Of a stretch of 64,000 bases of DNA, positions 35,612 to 47,339 are shown in pieces; the first letter of the stretch is position 1; each line of letters starts with the position of its first letter. This DNA comes from Bufo bufo (lineage: Eukaryota > Chordata > Amphibia > Anura > Bufonidae): NCBI RefSeq assembly GCF_905171765.1, contig NC_053392.1, forward strand, positions 108,938,821 through 109,002,820. The letters are read 5' to 3'. Both the position numbers and the translations under genes were made by a program. Under the pieces are notes generated by a model, which saw nothing but the letters and a program-made list of their open reading frames with translations, searched no databases and was not told the origin of the DNA.

Positions 35612-35802
35612 GCGTCCCACTCAGGATACGTGGGAACTGCAAAATAGCTTAAAACTGTATTATCATACTGCATGTCATTTTGCACTACAACACCTGTTGT
35701 ATCCCTGTTCATAGGCTGGTCTGGTGTAATTTATACATCCCACTACTATATGGGGATAGTACTTAGGTCATATAAATACTTAGGTCAGGCCTAGTGGAAA
35801 AA
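35612..35802 (+). repeat. Truncated LTR related to the LTR at 8609-9731
   Basis: It begins gtttgcagcgtcccactcagg and runs through ggtcatataaatacttaggtcaggcctagtgg, matching the reverse complement of about 9541-9731. The rest of the LTR is missing. Confidence 0.85.
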
Positions 35803-35837
35803 GTAAAAATTCAAATTCAAGCTGAGATGAGAAGGCA

Positions 35838-36429
35838 GAGTGGATTGTCAATGCAACCCTTTTCTCCCACTCTTCACACACTGATAGCAACACTGCAGGA
35901 GAAATTCTAGCACAGGCTTCCAGTATCCGTAGTTTCAGGTGCTGCACATCTCGTATCATCTGAAGGCAATCGTCTATGCTGTGAAGATACGAGATGTGCA
36001 GCACCAGAAACTACGGATACTGGAAGTCTGTGCTAGCATTTCTCCTGCGGTGTTGCTATCAGTGTGTGAAGAGTGGGAGAAGAGGGTTGCATTGACAATC
36101 CAACACAATGGGCAGCACATTGAACACATTTTATCAGTGGTCAGAAACTTGTAAATAACTCATGAAAGAATAAAGTTACGTTAAAACCAAGCACACCATT
36201 GTTTTTCTTGTGAAATTCCCAATAAGTTTGATGTGTCAAATGACCCTCTTCCTATTGAAAAAACAAAAGTTGGATTGAAAATGACCAACTTCAAAATGGC
36301 CACCATGGTCACCACCCATCTTGAAAAGTTTCCCCCCTCACATATACTAATGTGCCACAAACAGGAAGTTAATATCACCAACCATTCCCATTTTATTAAG
36401 GTGTATCCATATAAATGGCCCACCCTGTA
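35838..36429 (+). mobile_element. Mariner-type 3' end with an inverted partial copy
   Basis: From 35958 the plus strand encodes the C-terminal end of a mariner/Tc-superfamily transposase (KIRDVQHQKLRILEVCA, VCEEWEKRVALTIQHNGQHI), followed by a 3' region and the terminus ggcccaccctgta at 36429. The preceding 35838-35957 repeats the transposase end in inverted orientation, giving arms of about 120 bp with a 28-base spacer. The N-terminal transposase and left terminus are missing. Confidence 0.75.
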
Positions 36430-37014
36430 TATTACGTCCCATATCTAGTAGAGGAGGCCGAGCTGTAGGGTATTGTGTGCTGAGACGGCCTCCTAATACC
36501 ATTATGAGCAGCTTGGATCATGGCTGATGCTGAATTTACTAGGCATTGTTTTGCACAAGGTGTACTTTAACCCCTTCAGTACTGAGCCACTTTTCACCTT
36601 AAATCCCAGGCCGATTTTTGTAAATCTGACGTGTCACTTTATAAATTATGAATGTAGCCTGTGTATATTTGTAGAGAAAACCACGCACACTCTTGAGGGT
36701 TTAGATATGCCAAGTGGATTTATTGTAAATCATACACTTCAAACTGTGAAGTAGGTGCCAGCAACATTTGCAGTAATAGGCAAGTAAATGATTCTGCTGG
36801 TAAAATTACAAGATACTGCCCCAGTCGGGCGTTAATTGCTCCGTTTTAATGAAAATAATGTTGCGCCGTGAGTCATGTGGAGAGTTGCAATGTTTTAGAC
36901 GTTTCGGTCATATGAGACCTTTATCAGTAGATCGCAGATAGAGTTGCGGAGGGCGGGACGGCTGCACGGCAGAGTAGGCAGGGAGCCTGGAGCCTGAGCA
37001 GGGCAGTGATGGTT
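36430..37014 (-). other. Probable 3' region of the small membrane protein gene, with repeat pieces
   Basis: On the reverse strand this follows the stop codon at 37015-37017. An AATAAA is at 36719-36724, about 290 bases after the stop, and could be the poly(A) signal. A TTAACCCCTTCAGTACTGAG string near 36568 looks like a piggyBac-type terminus, and a tttcggtcatatgagacctttatcagta string near 36900 resembles repeat DNA. Confidence 0.35.
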
Positions 37015-38375
37015 TCAGGTCCCGGGATTTTTGCGGCAAAAGCTGTAATAAACACAAAGACATTATTATAGTATACATATAGAGAGAGAGCAGTTATGTG
37101 CAGTGTGTGATGTCAGAATGTGCGGCTAGGAAGGCGACATTGTGTGTTTTATCTCTCTAAGATTGTAAGATCTATCACAACATCTGTAATAATGACTTAG
37201 ATCTAAGGAGTGGATTTCTAATGTCATAGTGTTATACGTAAAGTGAAATATTACATACATGCAGTAGACGATGATGGCAAATCCTATCAGGAACACAAGG
37301 AGGACGAATAATGGAATAGCTTCTATCCATCCGAATTTCATGTTTTGGAGCAGTTCAGTACTTTGCTCGATGTCTAGCATCCACGTTGTTCCTAAGAATA
37401 ACAGTAACAATAAGTCATATAACTAGGGATGCAGATTAGGACAAATTTATGAAATTGTCTTAAAGAAGAACTGCCTTTGCTGCCCAAACCAACCTTCATT
37501 TTTCACGAGCAGCTTAGAAACTGACAGCATAATGAGGGATTTCTGAGTGATCTGCGCTCTATATGATGAGCAAATAAAAATCAACAAAAGTTCTATTATT
37601 TTAGAAAGAAAACTAATCGCAGGTGAGCGACGTGTTCTCCTTCACCTTCCCTCACAATCCCCTCTACATCTCCTGAACATTTGTCTAGAACCCGGTGATG
37701 TCGTAATAGTTATTTCATCACTTCTCGGTGACTTACAGCATATCACCTAACCGATGTTACTCAGTGTATTCCTATGAGTAGCAATTTCACAGTATTTTTT
37801 ATTTTGTAGTGTGAGAGAAGAAATCTGGGGGATATTTATGATGACTGTCAGTTCCTATGCTGGTCTTAATAAGGAATGTGCTGGAGTAATATGTATTTAA
37901 GTGAAGGCCTCATAATACATTTGGTGTGTTTTCTTGCTGTCCATGTACCAGTAAAGGGAAATGATCTGGCATAGATGTCTGCTATAATTTACTCCATATT
38001 TAGGCCCCAAATCAAAAAAAAATTGCACATTTTTGTGCAAAATGTGGCTTGCAGAAAGACTAAGACTTTTGTATGCTGGAAAACTGGAGAACAGCCTTTA
38101 ATAAATCCCCCTAGGTGTAGTCCGAGTCTTAGTCACACTGAACATAAAAACCGGATGATAATGCATATATTACTCATCTTATAAACGCCATACTATACAC
38201 ATGGAGGACACTTACTGGGTGACTCCTCCAGATCACTCTCCATTCCTGAAGGTAGTTCAAATTCCGAGAAAGTTAGTATTTTTTTCTGGTCTCCAATGTT
38301 GTCCACATGAAGTGGAGGTAGTGGACGGCAGGATACATAGGCTGTCCAAATAAATAGCAGTAGTAGAATCCTCAT
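37015..38375 (-). CDS. Three-exon gene for a 106-residue single-pass membrane protein
   Basis: Exon 1 (38375-38216) is followed by donor GTAAGT. Exon 2 (37391-37259) lies between acceptor TTATTCTTAG and donor GTATGT. Exon 3 (37042-37015) follows acceptor TTTATTACAG and ends in TGA. Phases join correctly (1, then 2), giving 106 residues. The product has a signal peptide (about 1-16, ending VSC), a 60-residue acidic ectodomain, a transmembrane segment at about 79-99 (PLFVLLVFLIGFAIIVYC) and a short basic tail CRKNPGT. It should be a type I membrane protein of the secretory pathway. The overall plan and length recall vertebrate small integral membrane proteins such as SMIM9, but I cannot establish homology, so no symbol is given. 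The exons were assembled by eye from splice signals and need transcript support. Confidence 0.6.
37550..37810 (-). pseudogene. Decayed paralogue of exon 1 and its upstream region
   Basis: Reverse-strand translation from about 37602 gives IIELLLIFICSSY, which aligns with the signal peptide MRILLLLFIWTAY, with ATA where the start codon should be. The adjoining plus-strand sequence (ctacatctcctgaac, tttgtctagaacccggtgatgtc) matches the region just upstream of both intact exon 1 copies (about 625-670 and 38440-38490). It lies within intron 1 of the gene at 37015-38375. Confidence 0.6.
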
Positions 38376-40522
38376 TTTTCAGCAAGGAAACTATAGTCGC
38401 AGGGGAGTGATGTGTGCGCCTTCTCCTCTCTTCACAATCACACCTATGTCTCCTGAGCAGCCACCTTTTGTCTAGAACTCGGTGATGTCATAATAGCCGC
38501 TATGTCACCCCTCTGTGACTTCTGACCTTTCATACACTACTATGACATCACTACGTATATCTCCCCTCTGTGACTTCTGACCTTTCATACACTACTATGA
38601 CATCACTATGTATATCTCCCTTCTGTGACTTCTGACCTTTCATCTAGCCCATTACTACACTATTAACCATTAATACCTGTGTGATAAATGTTATTCAGTG
38701 GGCACATTTACTGTAATATCAATATTAATGTTATGAAGGATTCAGTTTCACTGAGATTACCAGTCTGTACTGTTACCAGTAAAGACCCAGTTTGCAGTCT
38801 GTTTTTATTTTTATTTTTATTGTATTTTACTGACATGCTAAAAGCAGCGTCCACTTTGGTGAACCTGGGCCACCCAAATATTACATGGATAGACATACCT
38901 GGCCGCTTCATAATACTAAGTCTCCATTAATGGAATGTTATTCCAGCTGTTGCAGAGGGTATGACTGGCAACCCCCAGCAAAATCAGCTACTCGCCAGGG
39001 GTTGTAAGAGCTGCAGCAGCTCCTACCTGAATGAGACAACCCCTCTAGTGTACGGCTGGATGGTGACACTGGTCGGGGCCAGGATAGCAGAATAGCAGTG
39101 ATCCCATAGAAATGAATGGGCTCTAAAAAAAAAAGAAAATGCATTTTTGTGACTCGTACAGCGATCCCTTTCACTTCTATGGGATTACTGCTACTCTGCT
39201 ATCCTGGACCCGATTGTTTTCTCGTGACACATTGTACTTCATGTTATTATTTGAGCCAATATGTTTTACCATTGATTTATTAAAAAATCCAAAAATTAGG
39301 AGAACATTTGTAAAAATTCTCTATTTTCTAAATATGAATTTCTCTACTTTTATGGCAGATAGTGATTCCTCTCAAAATTTTTATTACTTTACATGTTCCA
39401 TATGTCTACTTTATGTTTGCATCATTTTGTGAATGTCATTTTATTTTTTTTAGAACGTTAGAAGGCTTAGAATTTTAGAAGTAATTTTTAAAGTTTTCAA
39501 CAAAATTTCCAAAAACACCAATTCTGTTATAAAGTGATTTTGAAGGGCTTACGTAATTGAAACCACCCATAAATGACCCCATTTTAGAAACTACACTCCA
39601 AAAATTGTTCAAATCTGATGTTACAAACTTTGTTAACCCTTGAGGTGTTCCACAAGAATTATAGGATAATGGAGGTGAAATATTCAAATTTCCTTTTTTA
39701 TTTTTTGTAGATTGTTTTTATGTTAATCATTCTTTTTTAGCAATCCTGGTAAGGGTTAACGGCAAAATTAACCTCAATATGCATTACTCTGATTCTGAAG
39801 TTTATAGAAATACCCCATATGTGGTAGTAAATTGCTGTCGGGGCACATGGCAGGAAGGAAAGGAGCACCATATGGTTTTTGGAGGCACGTTTTGCCAGAA
39901 TGGTTTTTCGGCAACGTTCTGTATTTGAATAGACCCTGACGTACCCCTACAGTGGAAAACTTCAAAAAGTGACCCCATTTTGTAGCTTCACCTTTCAATG
40001 AATACATTAAGGGCTGTACTGAACACTTTGACCCCATAAGCGTTTTACGGAATTTGTAAACACTTGGCTGTGAAAATGAAAAGTTTCATTTCTTCCAATA
40101 AAATGTTGCTTTAGCCCCAAATTTTTCATTTTCACTAGGGGTAACAGGAGAAAAAGCAGCCATAATTTGTTACCCATTTTTTCCTAAATATGGCAACACC
40201 CGATATGTGGTGGTAAACTGCTGTGGGGGGGGGGGGGGGGCACAAAGCAGTATTCAGAACGGAAGGAGCACCATATGGCTTTTGCAGTGCAGATTTTGAC
40301 AGAGTGGTTTATGTTTTCACCAATGCCAGTGCATACAGCCGGGGCACAGCTAATGGGAACAGCTGGTCTCCAGCTTCTGCTCCCACCCGATCAGCGTGCC
40401 GTAGCTGTACGGCGCTGGTATTTAAGTCACAGTCTCCAGCCAGGTACAGCTAGTAGAATGCAATACCGGTGAGTGAGGTCCGAGTGTCGACGCATCTGAG
40501 TGGTGACTTGTAAGCTGCCCCT
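37820..40522. repeat. Segmental duplication, copy 2 of block A
   Basis: It matches 1-4301 in the same orientation. It lacks the 325-bp hAT MITE and about 1.3 kb after position 40310, where gtttatg joins directly to ttttcaccaatgcc. It has a G-run of about 14 bases at 40227-40240. It ends at aagctgcccct, after which hAT transposase sequence follows. Confidence 0.9.
38510..38645. repeat. 54-bp tandem repeat upstream of exon 1
   Basis: The unit ctctgtgacttctgacctttcatacactactatgacatcactacgtatatctccc occurs twice plus a partial copy; block A copy 1 has one fewer. TGACATCA strings resemble CRE-type sites, but no regulatory role is shown. Confidence 0.8.
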
Positions 40523-42529
40523 GGATGAGACGTCAGCACTAAATTGTGTGTCTGATGGGTAAATTTTGGTTTGACGAATACCCGTTGAAAGTTGCCTATT
40601 GGAATTTCAGTGAACGGAACTATGCAGATTGGTGCAGGTCCTCTCCTGCCCCGGCATTACACTGCACTGTACACAGAGACAACCACCTCAGCTATATTAC
40701 TGGCTCCAACCTCCACTTCTCCTCTTCCGCCGCCGCCTCCTCCACTTCCCCCTCCAGCAGCAGTCAGCTATCAGTCGCTAGCTGGAAGCAGTGTAGCACT
40801 GCTGTGGGTAAGCGTCAACAGGCCGTGCTGAAGTTGATCTGTTTAGGGGACAAACAGCACACTGCTGCAGAGCTGTGGCAGGGTATAAGGGACCAAACCG
40901 AGCTGTCGCTCTCGTCACTCAACCTACAACCAGGCATGATTGTGTCGGAAAATGTCCGTAACTTGGTGGCGGCTTTGGAGCTCGACAACATGACACACAT
41001 CCCATGCCTAGCCCACATCTTAAATTTAGTGGTTCAGCGGTTTATCAAAGCCTACCCCAATTTGCCAGAGCTACTAGTGAAGGCGCGTCGTGTGTGTGCC
41101 CATTTCCGCAAGTCATCCACAGCTTCAGCCGGTCTGTCAACGCTGCAGCAGCGATTGCGGCTTCCAGCTCACCGACTGTTGTGCGACGTGAGCACGCACT
41201 GGAACTCTACGTTCCACATGTTGGCCAGGCTTTGTGAGCAGCAGAGGGCAGTTGTGGAATACCAGCTGCAACATGGTTGTCGCCTTTCGAGTCAACTGCC
41301 ACTATTCACAAGCGAGGAGTGGGCATTGATGTCAGACCTCTGTGAGGTTGTAGAAAACTTTGATGAATCGACATAGATGGTTAGTGGCGATAATGCTATT
41401 ATCATCGTAACCATCCCACTGCTGTGTCTACTCAAATGATCGCTGTTTACAATTAAGGACAACGCTCTGAATGTGACAGACGAGAAAATGAAGGAGGACA
41501 TTACACAGGGTGATAGCCAGCCCACCCTCAGTTCTCCTTCTCAGCGTTAATTGGACCATGAAGAGGAGGAGGAGGAGGAGCTGGAGACAGTTGCCTCTGC
41601 TACAGAGGGTAGTACCCATGGAACTTTAATTCCATCTATACAGCATGGATGGGCAGAAGAGGAGGAGGATGAGGAGATGGAGAGTCACCCTGATGTCGAC
41701 ATCGACATCTTGCCTGTTGGTATTCTGGCACACATGGCTGACTTAATGTTCGGCTGCCTTTCCAGCGACCCTCGCGTTATACGCATTTTAGATAACACGG
41801 ATTACTGGGTGTTCACCCTTCTCGATCCCTGCTACAAAGAGAACTTCTCATCTCTCATTCCTGTGGTGGAGAGGACGAGGAAAATGGTGCAATACGAGAA
41901 GGTACTTGTTGAGAGATTGCTCCAAAATTTTCCATTTGACAACGCTGATGGTCCGTACTTCCTTAGGCAACCAGGGAAGGGAGACAATGGGAACACACAG
42001 CAGTTCCAACAAAGGCAGGGAAACACTCTTCAAGGCATGGGACACTTTCATGACACCCCGCCAGCAACCTCACCCTGTGCGCGGCCAAGGATGGAAAAGT
42101 TATGCAAGATGGTGAAGGAATACACAGCGTCCTCAATGATCCTTCAGTGCCTTACAACCACTGGGTGTTCAAGCTGGACACGTGGCACGAACTTGCGCTC
42201 TACGCCTTGGAGGTGCTGGCCTTCCCTGCCGCCAGCGTTTTGTCTCGGCGTGTATTTAGTGCTGCTGGTGGCCAGGGCCGTCTTTGCCACAGGGCAAAAG
42301 GGGCAGCTGCCCCGGGCAGCTCCGTTTCCCGACTCCCACATTCACTTGCTGTCTATGCGAGCCAGGTGTAGCTCGCTGCTCGCATTAGAAGTGAAGGACT
42401 TGTCTGTCAATTACAATTACTTACTGCCAAGTCTGCCGGGGAGTGCCATGTTAGCTCCTCCTCCCGACCCTGCGTCCCTACGTTATGTACGCTCAGGCAT
42501 AGTCATTTGTATTGCCGTCCTCAGTAGAG

Positions 42530-43545
42530 GGAGAGATGTATCTGGGATTCGAACCCACAACCTTCTGTATCAGAGGCAAACCACACCTAACCACACAGCC
42601 ATAAGAGCTACTGACTGAAAAAATATGAGACTTCTACTGTTATAGGTGGCTAAGTGTACATCTATACACATGACAGCTGCCCTAACACATCCAGCACTGC
42701 TATATCTCTATATGACAGCTGTCCCAGCAAACCCAGCTCTGCTACATTTATACACATGACAGCTGCCCAAACACACCCAGCTCTGCTACATCTATACACA
42801 TGAGAGCTGCCCAAACACACCCAGCTCTGCTACATCTAATACACATGACAGCTGCACCAGCACACTCAGCTCTACTATATCTCTATATATGACAGCTGCC
42901 CCAGCAAACCCAGCTCTGCTACATCTATACACATGACAGCTGCCCAAACACACCCAGCTCTGCTACTTCTATACACATGACAGCTGCCCAAACACACCCA
43001 GCTCTGCTACATCTATACACATGACAGCTGCCCCAGCACACTCAGCTCTGCTATATCTCTATATATCTATCTACTGTATACCAATACTTAGAGATATATA
43101 GATGTAGCAGTGCTGGGTGTGCTGGGGCAGCTGTCATATATAGAGATATAGTAGAGCTTCGTGTGCTGGTGCAGCTGTCATGTGTATTAGATGTAGCAGA
43201 GCTGGGTGTGCTGGGGCAGCTGTCATATATAGAGATATAGAAGAGCTGAGTGTGCTGGTGCAGCTTTCATGTGTATTAGATGTAGCAGAGCTGGGTGTGC
43301 TGGGGCAGCTATCATATATAGAGATATAGCAGACCTGAGTCTGCTGGGACAGCTGTCACATAGAGATATAGCAGTGCTGGGTGTGTTAGGGCAGCTGTCA
43401 TGTGTATAGATGTACACTTAGCCACCTATAACAGTAGAAGTCTCATATTTTTTCAGTCAGTAGCAAGGTAGATCTTATGGTTGTGTGGGTAACTGCTTTG
43501 CCTCTGATACAGAAGGTTGTGGGTTCGAATCCCTGCAGAAACTTT
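42530..43545. repeat. One-kilobase palindrome with tRNA-like ends and tandem-repeat arms
   Basis: The left end, read in reverse, has TGGCTGTGTGGTTAGG and GGTTGTGGGTTCGAATCCC. The right end at about 43470-43537 has TGGTTGTGTGGGTAAC and GGTTGTGGGTTCGAATCCC, i.e. A- and B-box-like strings facing away from the centre at about 43075. The arms between consist of tandem units of about 46-60 bases (gacagctgcccaaacacacccagctctgctac on the left, its complement on the right). Confidence 0.8.
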
Positions 43546-43699
43546 TCTGAAATACAGGCTAAATTAGAATACACAAGCACTGACTCCATATATGGACATA
43601 CAGGGTGGGACACAGAAAGAGGCTGCATCGCATCACTGATATGGAGGTAAGTATAATTTTTTTTTGTTTAATACCCGACTGTTACTGCCATGGGGGAAG

Positions 43700-44440
43700 C
43701 GGGAGGCACTTAATACTGGCACATGGGGGGAGGGGGGTTGGCACCTGATACTGGCACAAGGGGGGGGTTGGCACTATGATACTTGCACATGGGGAGGCAC
43801 CTGATACTGGCACTTGGGGGGAAGGAGAGAGGCACTTGATACTGGCACTTTTGGGGGGGGGGGGAGATGGCACTATGATACTGGGACATGGGGGGGGAGG
43901 GGGGAGGCACTTGATACTGGCACTTTTGGGGGGGAAGATGGCACTATGATACTGGGACATGGGGGAGGAGAGAGGCTCTTGATACTGGCACTTTTGGGGG
44001 GGGGGTGGCACTATGATACTGGGACATGGGGGGAGGAGAGGCACTTGATACTGGAACTTTTGGGGGGGGAGATGGCACTATGATACTGGGACATGGGGGG
44101 GAGGAGAGAGGCTCTTGATACTGGCACTTTTGGGGGGGAAGATGGCACTATGATACTGGGACATGGGGGGGAGGAGAGAGGCACTTGATACTGGCACTTT
44201 TGGGGGGGGGGAGATGGCACTATGATACTGGGACATGGGGGGGAGGAGAGAGGCACTTGATACTGGCACTTTTTTTGGGGGGGATGGCACTATGATACTG
44301 GGACATGGGGGGGGGGGAGGCTCTTGATACTGGCACTTTTTTTTGGGGGGGGAGAGATGGCACTATGATACTGGGACATGGGGTGGGGGAGGAGAGAGGC
44401 ACTTGATACTGGCACATGGGGGGGCATCTATGGGGACACT
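43700..44440. repeat. G-rich minisatellite, second array
   Basis: It is homologous to 17342-17790 with more units. The plus strand carries G-runs up to about 12 bases. It lies inside the nested hAT element. Confidence 0.9.
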
Positions 44441-45891
44441 TACTGGCACATTATTGGGGGGCATTATGGGGACACTAGGCTGGCAGCCTATTAGAGGCTG
44501 GACACTGAGGGCATCTACTGGGGCACTATATATGGGGCATTTTATACTGGTACATTATGAGGGGCACTAGGAGGAAGGGGGGAGAGGAGCACTATGGGGG
44601 AATTTACTGGGGGCACTATATAGGGGTATTTTATACTGGGACATTATGGGGGCACTATGGGGACATTAGCTCAACTGGGGGCATTACAAGGGGGCATTTT
44701 TTGCACTGTCACATTAAAAGGAAAATTTTTTCTACTGGGGGGCATTATGGTGGGCTTTATTATTCCCCCATGGTATGACCCCGTAGTAGCAGCACCATCC
44801 TCTCCCTGCTCTGCTGTCCCTCTGCCCCTTCCCCAAATCCTTATTATGAAATCTTTCTCATTAGGGTAAAACACAACATCAGCTCCACCGAGCCCCCGGC
44901 CAAGTGTGGAAGTGGTGTCCGAGATCCCCAAGGGCCAAGTCAAGTAATTGTAAGTTTTCATGTGACATATGTTTATGTTATACACATATAGCCTACACTG
45001 TGCCACACAATATACAGTATACCGCTACACTGTGTAGTCTGTTCTATAAGCACCATTGTTTTGTGGCGGTGGACAGAAAATAATCTGGAAGTGCCACTCC
45101 CGAGACCAGGCTCTGACTGCTAGCACCACTATAGCACACTGCATGTGCTTACAGTCCCTAAATAAATAATACTGCAGTGATTAGCAACCGTATGACAGGC
45201 GTTTATCACCGATCCTCAGGACGACCGTCGCTTGGAAGAGCTTAAAGTGTAACTGCCATTTAATTATTTTTTTTGCTAAAGTGTAGGGCAAGTGATTAGT
45301 AACATTTTTAGAATATAGTTTATTTAGCCAAAACGTTTAATTTTAGTAAAAAACTGTGGCTGAAATGGCCCTTAGCAGCGCTCTCTGAAATGAGCGTTGC
45401 TAAGGGCCACCAGTCTTCTATTTGAAAAGGGGAGACGGGCTGTGAGGGAGCTGTACTTCTGCCTCCTGTGCCCCCGCGGTGGCCACAGGCGTCTTAAAAC
45501 CGAATGCTCGGGTACACTAACTAACCTGCCTTCCCTGCGATAATCACTCATGAAGACGGATGGACCTTAGCATTTCAGGGGGCCCAAGGAAATTCTTGCC
45601 CAGGGCCCAATCAATATTAAAGACGGCCCTGCTGGTGGCATTATAACAGATAAGCGTATCCGTTTGTCCACTGGCAATGCTGACAGGTTGAGTCCGATAA
45701 AAATGAACAAGGCCTGGATTGCCCCTGACTTCTAAACTCCACTAGAGGACAGCTGAGCTGATGATGAACATAAAGGCAATTTCAATCTATCATTTATAAT
45801 GTACTTAATCTACTGTAGTGTATTCCCATGCACCTTTTCCACCACAAAAAAAGAGTATATGGTTGAATCTTGTTTCCTCCTCCTCCTCCTC

Positions 45892-46710
45892 CTCCTCCTT
45901 ATTCAGATTGTATATACTCCCTCCACTCCTATTATTTTAATAGGGTCAGCTCAACTGCAGGCCCTCAACTCAAATTTTTTGATAGGTTCAGCTCACCAGC
46001 AGGCCCTCGCCCCTAATGTTTTAGTTGGTCAGTTCAGCATCAGGCCCTCACCCCTAATGTTTTAGAGGGTCAGTTCAGCAGCAGGCCCTCACCCCTAATG
46101 TTTTAGAGGGTCAGCTCAGCAGCAGGCCCTCGCCCCTAATGTTTTAGAGGGTCAGCTCAGCAGAAGACCCTCGCCCCTAATGTTTTAGAGGGTCAGCTCA
46201 GCAGCAGACCCTCACCCCTAATGTTTTAGAGGGTCAGCTTAGCAGCAGGCCCTCACATATAATGTTTTCGAGCGTCAGCTCACCAGCAGGCCCACGCATT
46301 AAATGTTTTACAGGTCAACTCAGCAGCAGGCCCTCACCCCTAATGTACTAGAGGGTCAGCTCAGCAGCAGGCCCTCGCCCCTAATGTTTTAGAGGGTCAG
46401 CTCAGCAGCAGGCCCTCGCCACTAATGTTTTAGAGGGTCAGTTCAGCAGCAGACCCTCACCCCTAATGTTTTAGAGGGTCATCTCAGCAGCAGGCCCTCG
46501 CATATAATGTTTTAGAGCGTCAGCTCACCAGCAGGCCCACGCATATAATGTTTTACAGGTCAGCTCACCAGCTGTCCTGCACCTAAAATCTTTTACTTGG
46601 TCAACTCAACCTTCAGGCCCGCAACTGAAAGCTTTTACAGGGTCAGCTCACCTGCAGGCCCAAACCTAAAATTTGTACAGGGTCAGCTTACCTACAGGCC
46701 CGCAACTCAA
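45892..46710. repeat. Tandem array of about 41-44-bp units in the hAT 3' region
   Basis: After a (CCT)n run at about 45875-45899, roughly eighteen units of the ctcagcagcaggccct type follow. The last ones, with cttcaggcccgcaactgaaagc, match copy 1 unit by unit. Confidence 0.9.
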
Positions 46711-46822
46711 TGTGAATGAGGCCCTCCTTTATGTGATATACAAGTTGTATCGGAGTGCCTCTTCCTTGTAATTTTTGCAAGCACTTGCACTTTATACACA
46801 AGTAAATATAAGGGAAAGAATG

Positions 46823-47339
46823 TTTTCAATCAATTTTTCCTATAAAATTGTTTTTTTTCTTTGGTTTTGTGCATAAAACCTTAATTAGATTATGGGCCCT
46901 GGTCTGAGAGAGCGATCTTTACTAGCCACAGGAATAGGGGCGGCATGAAAGGAAGGGGTCGCAAAAAAATTACTGTGGGATGGAGCCCCATTCAAAAATT
47001 TGCTGTGGGGCCCAGTCAATTCTAGCTACGCCACTGATGCAGCCCACAAAAGCAATTTGGGTTTATCGATTACAAAACCTTAATTAAATTGTGGGCCTGG
47101 TGATCAGTTTAAGGCCTTTTAAGCAGCATCATCAGCAGCATGGTTATACAAGTGAGTGGCAAGGTGACATAGTGTGGAGATGGCAGCATGAGGAGGCCAC
47201 ATAGTGGCACAATGAGTCAGAATGAAAGACTAAGGCCACAGATTGCTTAGAAAGATGCAGATGGAAACAATCTGTGGAGCTGTACCACGGTCACCTGCAG
47301 ATTAATGCAGCCATCAAATTCAAGTTGGGTTTGTCGGTT
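46823..47339. other. hAT 3' region, non-coding, with a small insert
   Basis: A phrase containing aaaaccttaattagattatgggccctgg recurs at about 47080 as aaaaccttaattaaattgtgggcctgg. The material between (about 46895-47038, ending ctacgccactgatg) appears to be a small inserted element. Confidence 0.4.

Larger units (their letters stand above)
42273..45631. mobile_element. Non-autonomous hAT inserted in the hAT transposase (8-bp target duplication)
   Basis: The termini CAGGGCCGTCTTT and AAAGACGGCCCTG are exact inverse complements over 13 bases. The direct repeat ctggtggc flanks both sides (42265-42272 and 45632-45639). The 3359-bp interior encodes no transposase. It carries a large palindrome with tRNA-like arms, a G-rich minisatellite and the segment shared with block B copy 1. 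Confidence 0.95.
40590..45735 (+). pseudogene. hAT transposase, decayed and split by a nested transposon
   Basis: Part 1 contains NVRNLVAALELDNMTHIPC, LAHILNLVVQRF, DVSTHWNSTFHML and, after stops near 41376, 41438 and 41548, an acidic linker and LLDPCYKENF. A frame change near 42110 leads to the C-terminal dimerisation block ALYALEVLAFPAASVLSRRV-FSAAGG ending at 42272. The nested element then intervenes, and at 45638 the frame resumes with IITDKRIRLSTGNADRL and ends MNKAWIAPDF with TAA at 45733-45735. Removal of the insertion plus one 8-bp duplication restores continuity, which confirms the order of events. Confidence 0.85.

Noticed and set aside
41551..42618. 355-codon frame read as one protein
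   Set aside because: Its first part is hAT transposase, but the last third is out of frame and runs into the nested hAT element. Only the transposase segments are supported.
43460..43540. Genuine tRNA gene
   Set aside because: A and B boxes are recognisable, but the stems do not fold into a clear cloverleaf by eye and the unit is part of a palindromic repeat. It is kept as tRNA-like only.
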